A DNA stretch of 64,000 nucleotides from Sipunculus nudus (Eukaryota > Annelida > Sipuncula > Golfingiida > Sipunculidae), in assembly GCA_026874595.1 (NCBI GenBank), contig CM049317.1, positions 78,261,415 through 78,325,414 on the forward strand, given 5' to 3'. Made by a program: the position numbers and the translations under genes. Below the pieces are notes generated by a model. That model was given only the letters and a program-made list of their open reading frames with translations. It had not been told where the DNA came from and ran no database searches. Of this stretch, positions 1 to 11,800 are shown piece after piece. The first letter of the stretch is position 1; each line of letters starts with the position of its first letter.

Positions 1-132
1 AACTCTTTGAGGAAGTAAGATACAATATTCCAAATGATGCTGAGCTCAAAATATGAAATCGGTCTTTATAACTGGATGACCTTCGATAGGATTACTGACA
101 TTCTAGATCCCCCAGTATGAGTATTCCTTATA

Positions 133-723
133 TAGGATAGTTCTGATTTCCCAAAGAGGATAGTACTGCTTCCACAAAGGGGAGAGAACTGATTCCACAA
201 AGAGGATAGTACTAAGTCCACAAAGAGGATAGTACTGATTCCACAAAGAGGATAGTACTGATTCCACAAAGAGGATAGTACTAATTCCACAAATAGGATA
301 GTACTGATTCCACAAAGAGGATAGTACTGATTCCACAAAGAGGATAGTACTGATTCCACAAAGAGGATAGTACTGATTCCACAAATAGGATAGTACTGTT
401 CCCACAAAGAGGATAGTACTAATTCCAAAAAGAGGATAGTACTGATTCCACAAAGAGGATATTACTGATTCCACAAAGAGGATAGTACTAATTCCACAAA
501 GCGGATAGTACTGATTCCACAAAGAGGATAGTACTGATTCCACAAAGAGGATAGTACTGATTCCACAAAGAGGATAGTACTAATTCCACAAAGAGGATAG
601 TACTGATTCCACAAAGAGGATAGTACTGATTCCACAAAGAGGATAGTACTAATTCCACAAAGAGGATAGTACTGATTCCACAAAGAGGATAGTACTGATT
701 CCACAAAGAGGATAGTACTGATT
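133..723. repeat. 23-bp minisatellite, about 25 copies
   Basis: Direct tandem repeat of a 23-bp unit that begins GATTCCACAAAGAGGATAGT and ends ACT. Copies differ by few substitutions (aattcc/gattcc, aaataggat/aaagaggat). The unit has no stop codon in the minus frames, so long minus-strand open frames arise as a by-product and are not genes. Confidence 0.95.
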
Positions 724-1035
724 CACGATACGTTAAAGTGGCTTCCAGGATCTTGAACTAAAGTCCAAAGAAGGCCAGCAAACTGTAATGCCGATCAAGG
801 TAAAACATATTCCTGACGGAGGCGTTAGCAGCTCTAGGGATTAACGATTTCCAACATTGTTGTTGAAATCGGGTAGTATTATGTCCCGTCTAGTAGAAGA
901 AAGTTATTTACATTATTTTTAATAACCCTTTTTCTCTATCTTGAAATAAAATTAGTCCAGCAATTATTCATTGATTTACTAGACCGGGGATACTGACAGT
1001 ACCAATTTGGATGATACGACCAAAGTCAGCAGAAG
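724..1035. other. No gene seen
   Basis: Unique-looking AT-rich sequence between the minisatellite and a homopolymer-rich fragment. I see no coding exon or repeat here. Confidence 0.5.
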
Positions 1036-1256
1036 CGGCTACCGGGGGGGGGGGGGGGGGGGTCCAGGGGGTCCGGACCCCCCCCCCTTTTTTTCATCAG
1101 AAACAATTTTTTTAAGGGATTCAGACAAAATTTTGCCGCCTGGACCCCCCCCCCCCTTTTTTTCAGACCTGCGGACCTTTTTTTTAAGGTTTTCATTTAT
1201 CCTCCTGGGTTGGACCCCCCCCTTTTCCTAAATTCCTGGATCCGCCCCTGGTCAGC
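1036..1256. repeat. Homopolymer-rich transposon-like fragment
   Basis: Long runs of G, C and T alternate here, with GGACCCCCCCC blocks repeated at about 1076, 1142 and 1213. The right edge reads CCTGGATCCGCCCCTG, which resembles terminal sequences of non-autonomous DNA elements common in invertebrates. A matching left terminus is not clear. The long homopolymers make the exact sequence unreliable. Confidence 0.45.
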
Positions 1257-2148
1257 ATCCGTGAAGAACGTGATACGATTGGATAGGCTTATTGTGTGAC
1301 CCTTACATGTCCTGAATACGAGAGCAGGACCATTCAACAGTTGTAATTTGAGGAGCAAATTATAGGAAGGAATCTCGGAAGATTTGTAAGACATTCACGA
1401 TCAAGAAAGCTTCGGTTTCAGGAGAATTTTTTTTGACTAGCGAATAATTTTTGGTTTTCCACGCTGTCACTTTGTCATCGCGAACACAAACATTTGGATG
1501 ACATACATACGTCTGTTTTAGTAACATCATGACAAACGTCCTTGTTACAAGAGAGACTGAGAACTTCAGTGTTGATTGATAAATTTGGTATATTGTGGGA
1601 CGGTATGATTATGCTTGCCTGTTCTTTGTAATTTGCAGTTGTATTTAACAGTACACTGAGGAAGAAGGCGTTTCTATTCTTGTTATTGTGCTGCATTTAT
1701 GTGTATATATTTCAAAGACATTACTGTGACGTAACATAATGCAACTTTGTAGCTATAAGGGTTTAGGTCTTGAATGTTTGCTATACTTTTAGGTAGTATC
1801 AGATGAAAATTTATTGCAGACCCCACCACATCGACCTCCTCTACCATGACTTCCTTTAAGAGCATGAAGCCCCATGCAGGCCCTTCGCTCATTACTGAAG
1901 AACATGAACCTAATAGTACATGAGAAGCTCAAGTCATATATGAAGGCTTGAAGTTGTCAAATCCCATTCAGGAATGCAATCTTAACAGAAAGACCTAGAT
2001 GCAGCTGAACAGACTACAGTCGAGCGCTGGCCACTCCGCAGCAGACTAGACGGACGGGTCATCGCAGATTCAGAACTCTGTCCATATAGCAAATACAGGC
2101 CAACAACATTTCCGTACTATATGTAGTCCTCCCTGTCAATTGAAAGTA
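1257..2148. other. No gene seen
   Basis: Non-repetitive sequence. Short minus-strand open frames (about 65-73 codons) show no recognisable domain and no convincing splice structure. Confidence 0.5.
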
Positions 2149-2318
2149 CAGTGGAATCTCGGGCACCTCTGCACTAAAGGCACCTCTAATTTGAGGCCAC
2201 TTACGGGCGGTCCATTGAGAGAAGGTCCCGAAATCTTAAACTTCTCTACTGAGAGCAACTCTCGATTGCTGGTTAAATGTCAAGTCCCCGCAGTGTCCGT
2301 AATTCGGAGGTTCTACTG
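2149..2318. mobile_element. pogo/Tigger-like MITE
   Basis: A 170-bp non-autonomous element. The left end reads CAGTGGAATCTCGGGCACC. The right end, read inward on the other strand, is CAGTAGAACCTCCGAATTAC. Both fit the CAGTRGAAYCTC termini typical of the pogo/Tigger branch of Tc1/mariner elements, and both ends abut a TA dinucleotide (2147-2148 and 2319-2320), the expected target duplication. No transposase is encoded. Confidence 0.8.
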
Positions 2319-2330
2319 TATACTATATAT

Positions 2331-2353
2331 ATGTGTGTGTCTGTGTGTGTGTG
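2331..2353. repeat. (TG)n microsatellite
   Basis: Short TG/GTCTG run directly beside the MITE end. Confidence 0.8.
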
Positions 2354-2354
2354 A

Positions 2355-3087
2355 AGTTGTCTGTCTGTTTGAACCACGCGCTCGTGCACATACACACACG
2401 CTTATAGAACACAGTAATGACGGGACTAGTATATCAGACAAATATTTTTAATGAGGTTACGTCTCTTTTGCAAATAAAATGTCCTGCTCTAAAACCATAA
2501 ACTCGAGAAGTGAATTAGGATGCCTGGAGCACCAACACGATGTTTTGCACTCTGGTGTCAGCCAGGTCTTCTCTGCATACTTGTGCGCCTTCAATACTCG
2601 GTTGATCGCTACCCGGACCACTCGTAACTCACTGCTATGTTCCGAGATGAAACCCTCTCACTCGCTGGCCACACTCGAGCGCCTTCTGAAGGCCTAGGGG
2701 TCATGCTATTCTTTAGTGTTGGCCTATGATCCCTTGACGTAGATCATCATGGAAGACCACTCGAGTTGCATAAAAACCACAATCTATTTAATAAAAAGGG
2801 TTTCATAAATATACGAGACATTACACAACCCCTATTCTTACATATAGATATATTAACAAGGAGAGAAGTTACATCAAGAATAATCATACTCATCTTTTGG
2901 TTACCCATGTGTTCAAATTCAGGTTAGCAAAGTCACGTGCCACGGAGTTGTAATATCTACTCGAGGCAAAGTTCATGAGATTCTCATTTCAGCACACCAT
3001 AAGAAAGAGATTGCCAGTATTGACTTCCCATTATTTCAATAACGCCGCCTTTAAGGTTCATAATGCTTACCTTGCCAATGAAAAAAG
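2355..3087. other. No gene seen
   Basis: A 72-codon open frame at 2479-2697 lacks recognisable motifs. Otherwise AT-rich unique sequence. Confidence 0.45.
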
Positions 3088-3600
3088 TGATAGTGGCTTA
3101 CGGGGGAATACAATTTTCTCTCTGCACTCTGTAATTCCACTATATCGGATAAATGAGTGGGCCGGTACGTGTTTGCGTGCGTGCAGAGCATGGCCTCAAA
3201 AACTGTTCTTCACTCGAATGCCGCCCGGGAATTGGCTCGACTTTGTTAAATGTTCGTTGCTCGAAAGCAGCCCCGGTTTAGCCTCAGTTTGGTTAACTGT
3301 TCTTTGCTCGAATGTCGCCCGGATATTGGCTCGACTTGGTTTACTAATCTTTGCTCGAATGTAAACCTTGCCAAATGGGCTCAACTAACTTCTCGTTGTT
3401 CGTTGGCTTGCGGGCATATACAATTTTCTTTATGCACTCTGTAATTCCACTTTATCGGATAAATAAGTGGGCCGGTACGTGTTTGCGTGCGTGCAGAGCA
3501 TGGCCTCAAGTTGGTAAACTGTTCTTTGCTTGAATGCCGCCCGGATATTGGCTCGACTTGGTTTACTGTTCGTTGCCCGAATGCCGACCTTATATTTTCC
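3088..3600. repeat. Two-copy tandem duplication with inner repeats
   Basis: A block around 3091-3215 (CTTACGGGGGAATACAATTT, then GTGGGCCGGTACGTGTTTGC) recurs around 3410-3530 with few changes. Between the copies and after the second there are shorter degenerate units built on GCTCGAATGCCGCCCGGATA and TTGGCTCGACTTGGTTTACT. The apparent open frames crossing it follow the repeat. Confidence 0.8.
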
Positions 3601-4150
3601 TAGACTCATCGTTCGTTGTCCTATAAATCACAAAGGTTGCATTACACTGAAATGCATACGAGCGGGTTCATTTAAGATGCAGAATTGCTCCTTTATCGCG
3701 CTGCTCTGTGGTGTGGTATAGATTTTATTAAATCCACAGAGTGAAGCTAACCCGGTGGTATGTTTGTTTTGCCAAATGGTAATACAAAATGAGTTTCTGA
3801 AATGTAAACATATCTTTCAACTGGACATGCATTTTATTGCATTTTTTTATGATAGAGCTGTAATCAGGGTGCTATGTAAGTACAAATTATTATTTTCAGG
3901 CTATTATTTTTCTTAATTGTGCCATATGTCAGTTGGTTGATACCAAAAGTCCTCATTGGCAATAAGTAATTTCTTACCTCTAGTCTCATCTTTAACCATC
4001 AACGTCGATAAAACTAGGGTTGAGTATTGACGGAAATCATGCATGCCTTTGTCAGTATTAACTTGGATCGAACAATAGCAGCAATAATCAAACATTGACT
4101 GCATTGTTTGTCTTGCTCTTCCGGCTGCATTTTTAAGTTTTAGCTTTCAG
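3601..4150. other. No gene seen
   Basis: AT-rich sequence. By position this would be the place for a first CTLD half-exon of the decayed copy that follows, but I could not find one. Confidence 0.4.
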
Positions 4151-4240
4151 AGGTCAGAATCAATGTCTCTAAAGTGTGACCATGAGGCGTCCTGTCAGCA
4201 AAATGTACGCAGCTGATTGCGGCACAAAAATACATGATTT
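4151..4240 (+). pseudogene. Decayed CTLD half-exon (second half of first CTLD)
   Basis: The stretch after the acceptor-like tagctttcag resembles gene 1 exon 3 (28039-28152): AAGTGTGACCATGAGGCG against AGATGTATGACCATGCGG, followed by the shared AAAATGTACGCA and a downstream cysteine. About two bases are missing beside the first cysteine, and no reading frame runs through. This is seen in the sequence; the pseudogene status is inferred from the broken frame. Confidence 0.6.
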
Positions 4241-4490
4241 TATCAATAAACTATGCAATTAATTCCATCTCTGTTTTTAAATGTATTGAATCGGTTGTTC
4301 TTGTTTATAATTTACTTAATAAAATACTGAAATACTGTGTTAAACTACAATAACCAGAGAAGGAAGATAAAGGTAAATGTCGGGACAATATAGTTACTGA
4401 CAGGGTAAATAAGTAATGACCTCTTCATTTCATTCATCTTTGTACTGGCTGTTAAGAAAATATTATTCTTTGATAGGTAATGTAACTTTT

Positions 4491-4600
4491 ATGTGTGTTG
4501 CAATGGTTGTTCCAAATCAACCTGTTTCGTGCATGAGGGATGATATTTTGAACCTGTGTATGACAGAGAAATGGAAGATTGGTATACTACTACATAACTC
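4491..4600 (+). pseudogene. Decayed CTLD half-exon (first half of second CTLD)
   Basis: From 4499 the frame reads CNGCSKSTCFVHEG, a stop at 4541, YFEPVYDREMEDWYTTT, then a stop at 4595. Gene 1 exon 4 reads CSDCSKSSCFVYDG, then QCFEPV and, further on, DWYSAA. The match is clear at nucleotide level (TGTTCCAAATC, TTTGAACC, GATTGGTA). Two in-frame stops and loss of the second half show that it is a dead copy. Its distance from the 4151 remnant resembles the exon 3 to exon 4 spacing of gene 1, so both probably come from one lost gene. Confidence 0.8.
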
Positions 4601-5700
4601 TGGCTTAGTGAGGAACATTTCATACCAGCTTAGTGTAAATATATATATATGTGGCATGCTAAGAACAGTGGATTGTTCTCACTAAGTGTTGGAGTGTTGG
4701 AGATCAGAACAAAACTATTGCAAGTATAAGAGAAAAAATGTGTGTTGTCATATCATCTATGTTAGGTGATATAATCACGTCAACACATAGGATGAAAGGC
4801 CTTTCTTCCCTGTTTGTTATTCTCCCCTTTCCGTGGCTAAAATTAGGATGATATATTTGAAATTATCAGTGGTTAATGAATAAGAATTTTAAGTTATTGA
4901 TGTTATATCTAGTTTTTATATAAACAATTTTACCGCATTTCTTATAAGAATGCTTTGAAAAGATCAATATATATATTAAATATTAAAGGAGAGATGTACC
5001 ATTCACTTCAGTTGGTTTTTAGTATATATATTCTAGCACTGACTGATCGTTTTGTCTTGTTATTTTGTTTTATTAGTTATAGTTTCGCCTATATGTGGCA
5101 AAAAGCTACGGTTAAAAAGCATGTGACACTATCTGTCATCAAATATTTGCAATGCAGCTGTAAACGGCACAGAAATGTACGTTTTCATTTGTAATCTTTA
5201 TGGGTCTACATTTCACTAGTAATGAGCCTGAGTCATCATCCACCCAGTCTAGTTCAACGCGGCTGCCATAAATACCAGCACTTTCGGGTCCTTCCCTCCT
5301 GTCAACAACTTAAGCGTATGCTCCACCTTTATAAGTCGGATGTCTTGTTAGTGGAAACCTCGTTGTGTTGAGCTGACGTTTTATGATATAAACAAATAAA
5401 CGCCCATAACAGATTTATATTATTGTCCAAAACGCAATAAAAACATGATCATTCACAACGAGAATCCCTTATAATGACATCAACATTTTACAATGCGAAT
5501 CCACTCCTTTCAGACGTGCTGTGGCCGACCCAGGCCATGATTCGGCTATTGTCCACAAAATCTACGTGTTTTGAGTGGATAACTGTACAGACCACCTAGT
5601 CAGAGCAAGTTATAGAAATGGGTGACGTCAACCCAGGTGGTGTATGTGTTTGTGGGGGGGGGGGGGAGGGGGCGGAAGGGGGGGGGGTGTTAGCAGTCTC
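4601..5700. other. No gene seen
   Basis: AT-rich sequence with a poly-G stretch near 5655-5690. Open frames at 4955-5194 and 5618-5962 show no domain; the second one overlaps the signal-peptide-like exon described next. Confidence 0.45.
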
Positions 5701-5746
5701 CTCACCCATTGATAGGATCTGGGGGTATGCTATTAATTTGTTATGT

Positions 5747-5789
5747 ATGTTCATAGTCGGGTGGAATGGCAGCGTTACTTCCAGTAATG
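5747..5789 (+). CDS. Signal-peptide-like first exon of an upstream CTLD copy
   Basis: The sequence MFIVGWNGSVTSSN, followed by one base of a split codon and a GTAAAAA donor, parallels gene 1 exon 1 (MFIVLLCGVAHSVTTSY plus one base, then GTAAGA). Both end in phase 1. A few hydrophobic codons precede the ATG in frame (AINLLC), but no earlier in-frame ATG was found, so the hydrophobic core is short. It could be a working but divergent start exon or a decayed one. It probably belongs with the CTLD half-exon at 6935-7078. Confidence 0.45.
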
Positions 5790-6566
5790 GTAAAAATATT
5801 GCAATATTTTTCAACACACAAAGAAATATAAAGATGCACCTTTTTAAGCAGGAAGACTTCTGTCCCAGACTTCTTCTTTACCAAGCCGGCTCCCGTCGGC
5901 AGAGGGTAAGGCACATAAGCCCAGGGACGGAATGTTTCGGAATGGTTAACAAATTGAATTAAGAAAAAGCCCATATACTTTTTATATCCAACACGCATAT
6001 TGTTTAATTTAATTAAAGAACAAAGTTTCGTGTTGCCATCTGACGGACAAACAGTCAAATATGCCATACCTTTATCCCCGATTCCAGGATAATTACTGTC
6101 AATGGTACTATTGGAAATGATATACAAAATGGAAACGTAAACCATCTCTATAAATCTAAATGTCCGTATTTGGACAGAGGAAGTTTGTTACCCAGTCCTA
6201 TGGCCTGGCGAAGAAGTACGCAGTGTCTGTTGCGGCATAAACATTCATCACCAAGGATTCATTTTTAAAACAGCAAACAATGCGAAGAATTCGTACTGGT
6301 ATAGTTGCCGAAATCAGTACCGCTATACTTCAGTTAGTAAAATATGTGACCTAAATTGGTCATATGTGAACTAACTTGAAATAGTTTATGTTTTTCTTAA
6401 ATGCTATAGCATAATAAGTTATAAAGTGGTACCCCGATACAAAAAAAAGGATCTTTTGTACTGAATGCCTTGTTAAAGAAATGGTCTCATTCTCCAATCT
6501 GACATGATATGACGCATTTGAAACCTACAGACGTCCGACAAAAAAAGCTTCTACTGGGAGATGAAA

Positions 6567-6650
6567 TAATTGACAACGAGAATATAAGTTGACAACGAGA
6601 ATATAAGTTGACAACGAGAATATAAATTGACAACGAGAATATAAGTTATG
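6567..6650. repeat. 19-bp tandem repeat, 4 copies
   Basis: Four direct copies of TTGACAACGAGAATATAAG with a single base change in one copy. Confidence 0.9.
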
Positions 6651-6934
6651 TGAACAATGGTGGTCCACCCAGTTTCCTGCTCGACATAAGACCCGAGGTG
6701 AAACACTGGACATGATAAACAAGCAGGAGCAGTACAAGGTCAATTTAGTAATATCTTTATTCATGACTACTCTTCGACAGGTCGATCAGAAAAGCAGCTG
6801 TAGATTGCGTAATTTTAACAACTGTCGGTTCAACGTTTTTACTTTCTTTATTATACGATATCGTATTTTTTTTCGCTTTCTTTGAATACAAGGTAAATTT
6901 AGCTAAGCAGAAAAAAATATGACATATATAACAG

Positions 6935-7078
6935 TAGGTAATACTTTAAATATTTGTCTGGTCTCACCATTTGGTGGTTATCGTCGTTATATAATGTATG
7001 GAAGCGTGAGGGTGCCAGAGGACAAAATGTACGCTATATCCTGTTTCAATAAGGTCAAATGTATCATATATAGACTCT
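6935..7078 (+). CDS. CTLD half-exon (second half of first CTLD), upstream gene copy
   Basis: A 144-nt phase 1-1 exon with acceptor atataacag and a consensus GTAAGT donor. It is open throughout and carries the cysteine pattern of a CTLD C-terminal half: C in NICLVS, C in MYAISC and C in VKCIIY. The block DKMYAISC matches GKMYAIHC of gene 1 exon 3, so the two are paralogous. It is longer than its gene 1 counterpart (48 against 38 codons) because the loop between the first two cysteines is longer. I could not find a matching first CTLD half upstream or a second CTLD downstream, so the copy is partial or partly unrecognised. Confidence 0.65.
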
Positions 7079-7850
7079 GTAAGTCAATAGAGATTTTACT
7101 GGTAATAGATTCACTGAATGGTATATAGCGGTCTGAATTGTAAAGAGGATTCTTCAAAATAAGGAATGATTTTGGTTGTATGGAACAAAAGTGTAGTCGT
7201 CATGTTAAGATTATATGCAAACAAAACTGCCAAAACTGAAGACTGGAATTGGCGCCTAAAAATAGGGTTTAGCTTCTTTGCTTCTTTTATTTCTTACACT
7301 TATGCAAGTCTCTTATCTCTCGTATTTTCTTTATACATGCATGTCCTGAGAAAACTCCATCTAATTATCCAGACCGGTTATTTTTATTTTACAAACTGTC
7401 AGAAAGAAAGCATCACTTTTCATGTTTCGAAAAAAAATCTGTTTTTTTTTTTTAGCATTCATGCTTTCTTTCTTATACTTGCCTTTATAAGGAAGATAAG
7501 GCTTTATAAATACACATGTGTTTGTCAAACGATTTAGTGCAAATTTTCAAAATATATTTATAATATCTCCCTTTCCTGCATATTTCTTAATGGGTTTTAA
7601 TTGAAAAAATATAAAGAATTTAAAAGAAAATCTAAATGTAAATGGAGAACAAGATAACCTATGCCATAAACCGGCAACATTTATAAGGGGAATTACACAA
7701 ATCCAAATGATTTTAATGAAACATTTATGCATTGCCAGACTGGCTGAATGGAACGTTACTATTTTGATTCACGGAAAATGGAACGGATAAAAAAACAGTC
7801 CATCAGAGAGTGACAGAGAGTGAAACCACAACCAGGAAAGATATAGCTGA
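7079..7850. other. No gene seen
   Basis: AT-rich sequence with poly-A and poly-T runs near 7430-7455. The 123-codon open frame at 7166-7537 is rich in aromatic residues with no domain and is probably chance. Confidence 0.4.
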
Positions 7851-8170
7851 GCTGTTGTAATGATAAATCATGTAGACAGCTACAAACAGGGGAATATAAT
7901 AAACGTATATTACTAATTATCATGCAAGCTATACGATTAATGACCAGACAAGCATGGACTGCCCGTATGTATATATTCTCCGAAATACTTTAAGATAATA
8001 AGCACACACCTGTTTTGCGAACAATAACCTTAGTGTTAGATTAAATGTTATTTCGCAGCTGTTGTATTGATAAATCATGCAGACAGCTACAAACAGGGGA
8101 ATATAATAAACGTATATTACTAATTATCATGCAAGCTAAGTTTAATGTTAACTCGCAGCTGTTATTTATA
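7851..8170. repeat. About 207-bp direct duplication
   Basis: A segment starting AGCTGTTGTAATGATAAATC and ending ATTATCATGCAAGCTA (7851-7932) recurs at about 8058-8139 with a few changes. A third partial start (GCAGCTGTTATTTATAAT) follows at 8155. This lies about 0.4 kb upstream of gene 1 exon 1. Confidence 0.85.
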
Positions 8171-8524
8171 ATGCACTGTGGTAATTTCATTTATTGGTAA
8201 GTATCTAGAGGAATTAAAAAAGTAATTTATGGCAAATAAGAAATATTAGCGCGATATTAATTTTATCAAAGTGTTTAACTAGTACCTTAAAACCTTGTAC
8301 ATCCTGTGTTCCGACGTTGTTGCATCACTTGATAATCAGCAAAATAAATATCCTGGTGAGAGCCCCTAGGGCCGATTACTGAATAAACATAAACTTTCTA
8401 AATGAAGCACCAGTAATAAACAAGCATAAAGAACAAATGTGCCCCAGACAGATCCTTTTACAAAACGCTTCAGGCGTCCAGCTATGGTATTTTGAGTTCT
8501 ACTGGAGCAGCAAACAGAGACAAC

Positions 8525-8588
8525 ATGTACATCCGCATGTTTATTGTACTGCTTTGTGGAGTCGCCCACTCTGTAACTACCAGTTATG
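8525..8588 (+). CDS. Gene 1 exon 1: start codon and signal peptide
   Basis: The ATG at 8525 opens MYIRMFIVLLCGVAHSVTTSY and ends with the first base of a split codon before GTAAGA (phase 1). The hydrophobic core MFIVLLCGVA and the small residues after it make a good eukaryotic signal peptide, with cleavage likely near HS or TTS. A second in-frame ATG lies four codons in; the first was chosen because the intervening basic R favours the n-region. The homologous exon at 5747 supports the assignment. It joins in frame to exon 2 (G + TT = Val). If the long intron is not real, this exon belongs to another partial copy. Confidence 0.65.
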
Positions 8589-8589
8589 G

Positions 8590-8593
8590 TAAG

Positions 8594-8631
<38 letters not shown>

Positions 8632-8632
8632 C
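8590..8632. repeat. (CA)n(TA)n microsatellite in intron 1
   Basis: A CA run directly followed by a TA run, starting a few bases after the exon 1 donor. Confidence 0.9.
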
Positions 8633-8825
8633 TATTTTTTTTCAATTTACTTTTTCTATTATTTTCACGTACATTGTATATTTTATCTAAAAGTATTTAT
8701 GTTTACTGAAATAAAAAGTATGACATTAAACCTTTTCTATGTCAACATGTTTACTAAAAAACGACATATTACAACACACCATAGAAAACCAAGCTCACCC
8801 TCACATTTTGGATTCGTTACATACT

Positions 8826-11800
8826 CTGTAAAACATACACCGTCACACACACGCGAGCAATCGTTCACATACTATCACACGCATCATCACTCACTCATCA
8901 CACATTGTCAAACATACACCGTCAATGTACACATAACAACACACGCATAATCACTAACTCATCACACATTGTCAAACATACACCGTCACACACACGCGAG
9001 CAATCGTTCACATACTAGCACACGCATCATCACACGCGAGCAATCATCACACGCGAGCAATCGTTCACATACTATCACACGCATCAACACTCACTCATCA
9101 CACATTGTCAAACATACACCGTTGATGTTCACATACCATCACACGCATAATAACTCACTCATCACACATTGTCAAACATACACCGTCACACACACGCGAG
9201 CAATCGTTCACATACCATCACACGCATCATCACTCACTCATCACACATTGTCAAACATACACCGTTAATAATCACATACCATCACACGCATAATCACTCA
9301 CTCATCACACATTGTCAAACATACACAGTCACACACACGCGAGCAATCGTTCACATACCATCACACGCATCATCACTCACTCATCACACATTGCCAAACA
9401 TACACCGTCACACACACGCGAGCAATCGTTCACGTACGATCACATGCATCATCACTCACTCATCACACATTGTCAAACGTACACCGTCACACACACGCAA
9501 GCAATCGAACACATACTATCACACGCATCATCACTCACTCATCACACATTGTAAAACATACACCGTCACACACACGCGAGCAATCGTTCACATACTATCA
9601 CACGCATAATCACTCACTCATCACACATTGTCAAACATACACCGTCACACACACGAGAGCAATCGTTCACATACTATCACACGCATCATTAATCATTCAT
9701 CACACATTGTCAAACATACACCGACACACACACGCGAGCAATCGTTCACATACTGTCACACGCATCATCACTCACTCATCACACATTGTCAAACATACAC
9801 CGTCACACACACGCGAGCAATCGTCCACATACTGTCACACGCATCATCACTCACTCATCACACATTGTAAAACATACACCGTCACACACACTCGAGCAAT
9901 CGTTCACATACTATCACACGCATCATCACTCACTCATCACACGTTGTCAAACATACACCGTCACACACACGCAAGCAATCGAACACATACTATCACACGC
10001 ATCATCACTCACTCATCACACATTGTAAAACATACACCGTCACACACACGCGAGCAATCGTTCACATACTATCACACGCATAATCACTCACTCATCACAC
10101 ATTGTCAAACATATACCGTCACACACACGAGAGCAATCGTTCACATACTATCACACGCATCATCACTCACTCATCACACATTGTCAAACATACACCGTCA
10201 CACACACGCGAGCAATCGCATACTATCACACGCATCATCACTCACTCATCACACAATGTCAAACATACACCGTCACACACACGCGAGCAATCGTTCACAT
10301 ACGATCACACGCATCATAACTCACTCATCACACATTTTCAAACGTACACCGTCACACACACGCGAGCAATCGAACACATGCTATCACACGCATCATCACT
10401 CACTCATCACACATTGTCAAACATACACCGTCACACACACGCGAGCAATCGTTCACATACGATCACACGCATCATTACTCACTCATCACACATTGTCAAA
10501 CATACACCGTCACACACACGCGAGCAATCGTTCACATACTGTCACACGCATCATCACTCACTCATCACACATTGTAAAACATACACCGTCACACACACTC
10601 GAGCAATCATTCACATACTATCACACGGATCATCACTCACTCATCACACATTGTCAAACATACACCGTCACTCACACGCGAGCAATCGTTCACATACTAT
10701 CACACTCATCATCACTCACTCATCACACATTGTCAAACATACACCGTCACACACGCGAGCAATCGTTCACATACGATCACACGCATCATCACTCACTCAT
10801 CACACATTGTCAAACATACACCGTCACACACACGCGAGCAATCGCATACTATCACACGCATCATCACTCACTCATCACACATTGTCAAACATACACCGTC
10901 ACACACACGCGAGCAATCGTTCACATACGATCACACGCATCATCTCTCACTCATCACACATTGTCAAACGTACACCGTCACACACACGCGAGCAATCGAA
11001 CACATACTATCACCCGCATCATCACTCACTCATCACACATTGTCAAACATACACCGTCACACACAAGAGAGCAATCGTTCACATACTATCACACGCATCA
11101 TCACTCATTCATCACACATTGTCAAACATACACCGTCACAAACAAGCGAGCAATCGCTCACATACTGTCACACGCATCATCACTCACTCATCACACATTG
11201 TCAAACATACACCGTCACACACACGCGAGCAATCGTTCACATACTGTCACACGCATCATCACTCACTCATCACACATTGTAAAACATACACCGTCACACA
11301 CACTCGAGCAATCGTTCACATACTATCACACACATCATCACTCACTCATCACACATTGTGAAACATACACCGTCACTCACACGCGAGCAATCGTTCACAT
11401 ACTATCACACTCATCATCACTCACTCATCACACATTGTCAAACATACACCGTCACTCACACGCGAGCAATCGTTCACATACTATCACACTCATCATCACT
11501 CACTCATCACACATTGTCAAACATACACCGTCACACACGCGAGCAATCGTTCACATACGATCACACGCATCATCACTCACTCATCCCACATTGTCAAACA
11601 TACACCGTCACACACACGCGAGCAATCGCATACTATCACACGCATCATCACTCACTCATCACACATTGTCAAACATACACCGTCACACACACGCGAGCAA
11701 TCGTTCACATACGATCACACGCATCATCTCTCACTCATCACACATTGTCAAACGTACACCGTCACACACACGCGAGCAATCGAACACATACTATCACCCG

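Noticed and set aside
66-706. Minus-strand open frames of 72-146 codons
   Set aside because: They repeat a 23-residue pattern that follows the 23-bp minisatellite (three units per 69 bp) in several frames.
5741-6145. 134-codon minus-strand open frame, considered as a CTLD piece because of its CPSDGNTKLC stretch
   Set aside because: No W-x-G core, no proper cysteine spacing, and no splice partners on that strand.
6150-6270. Possible first half of CTLD1 for the upstream copy (FVTQSYGLAKKYA, then a shifted CLLRHKHSSPR)
   Set aside because: The resemblance needs a frameshift and is weak; no splice sites fit.
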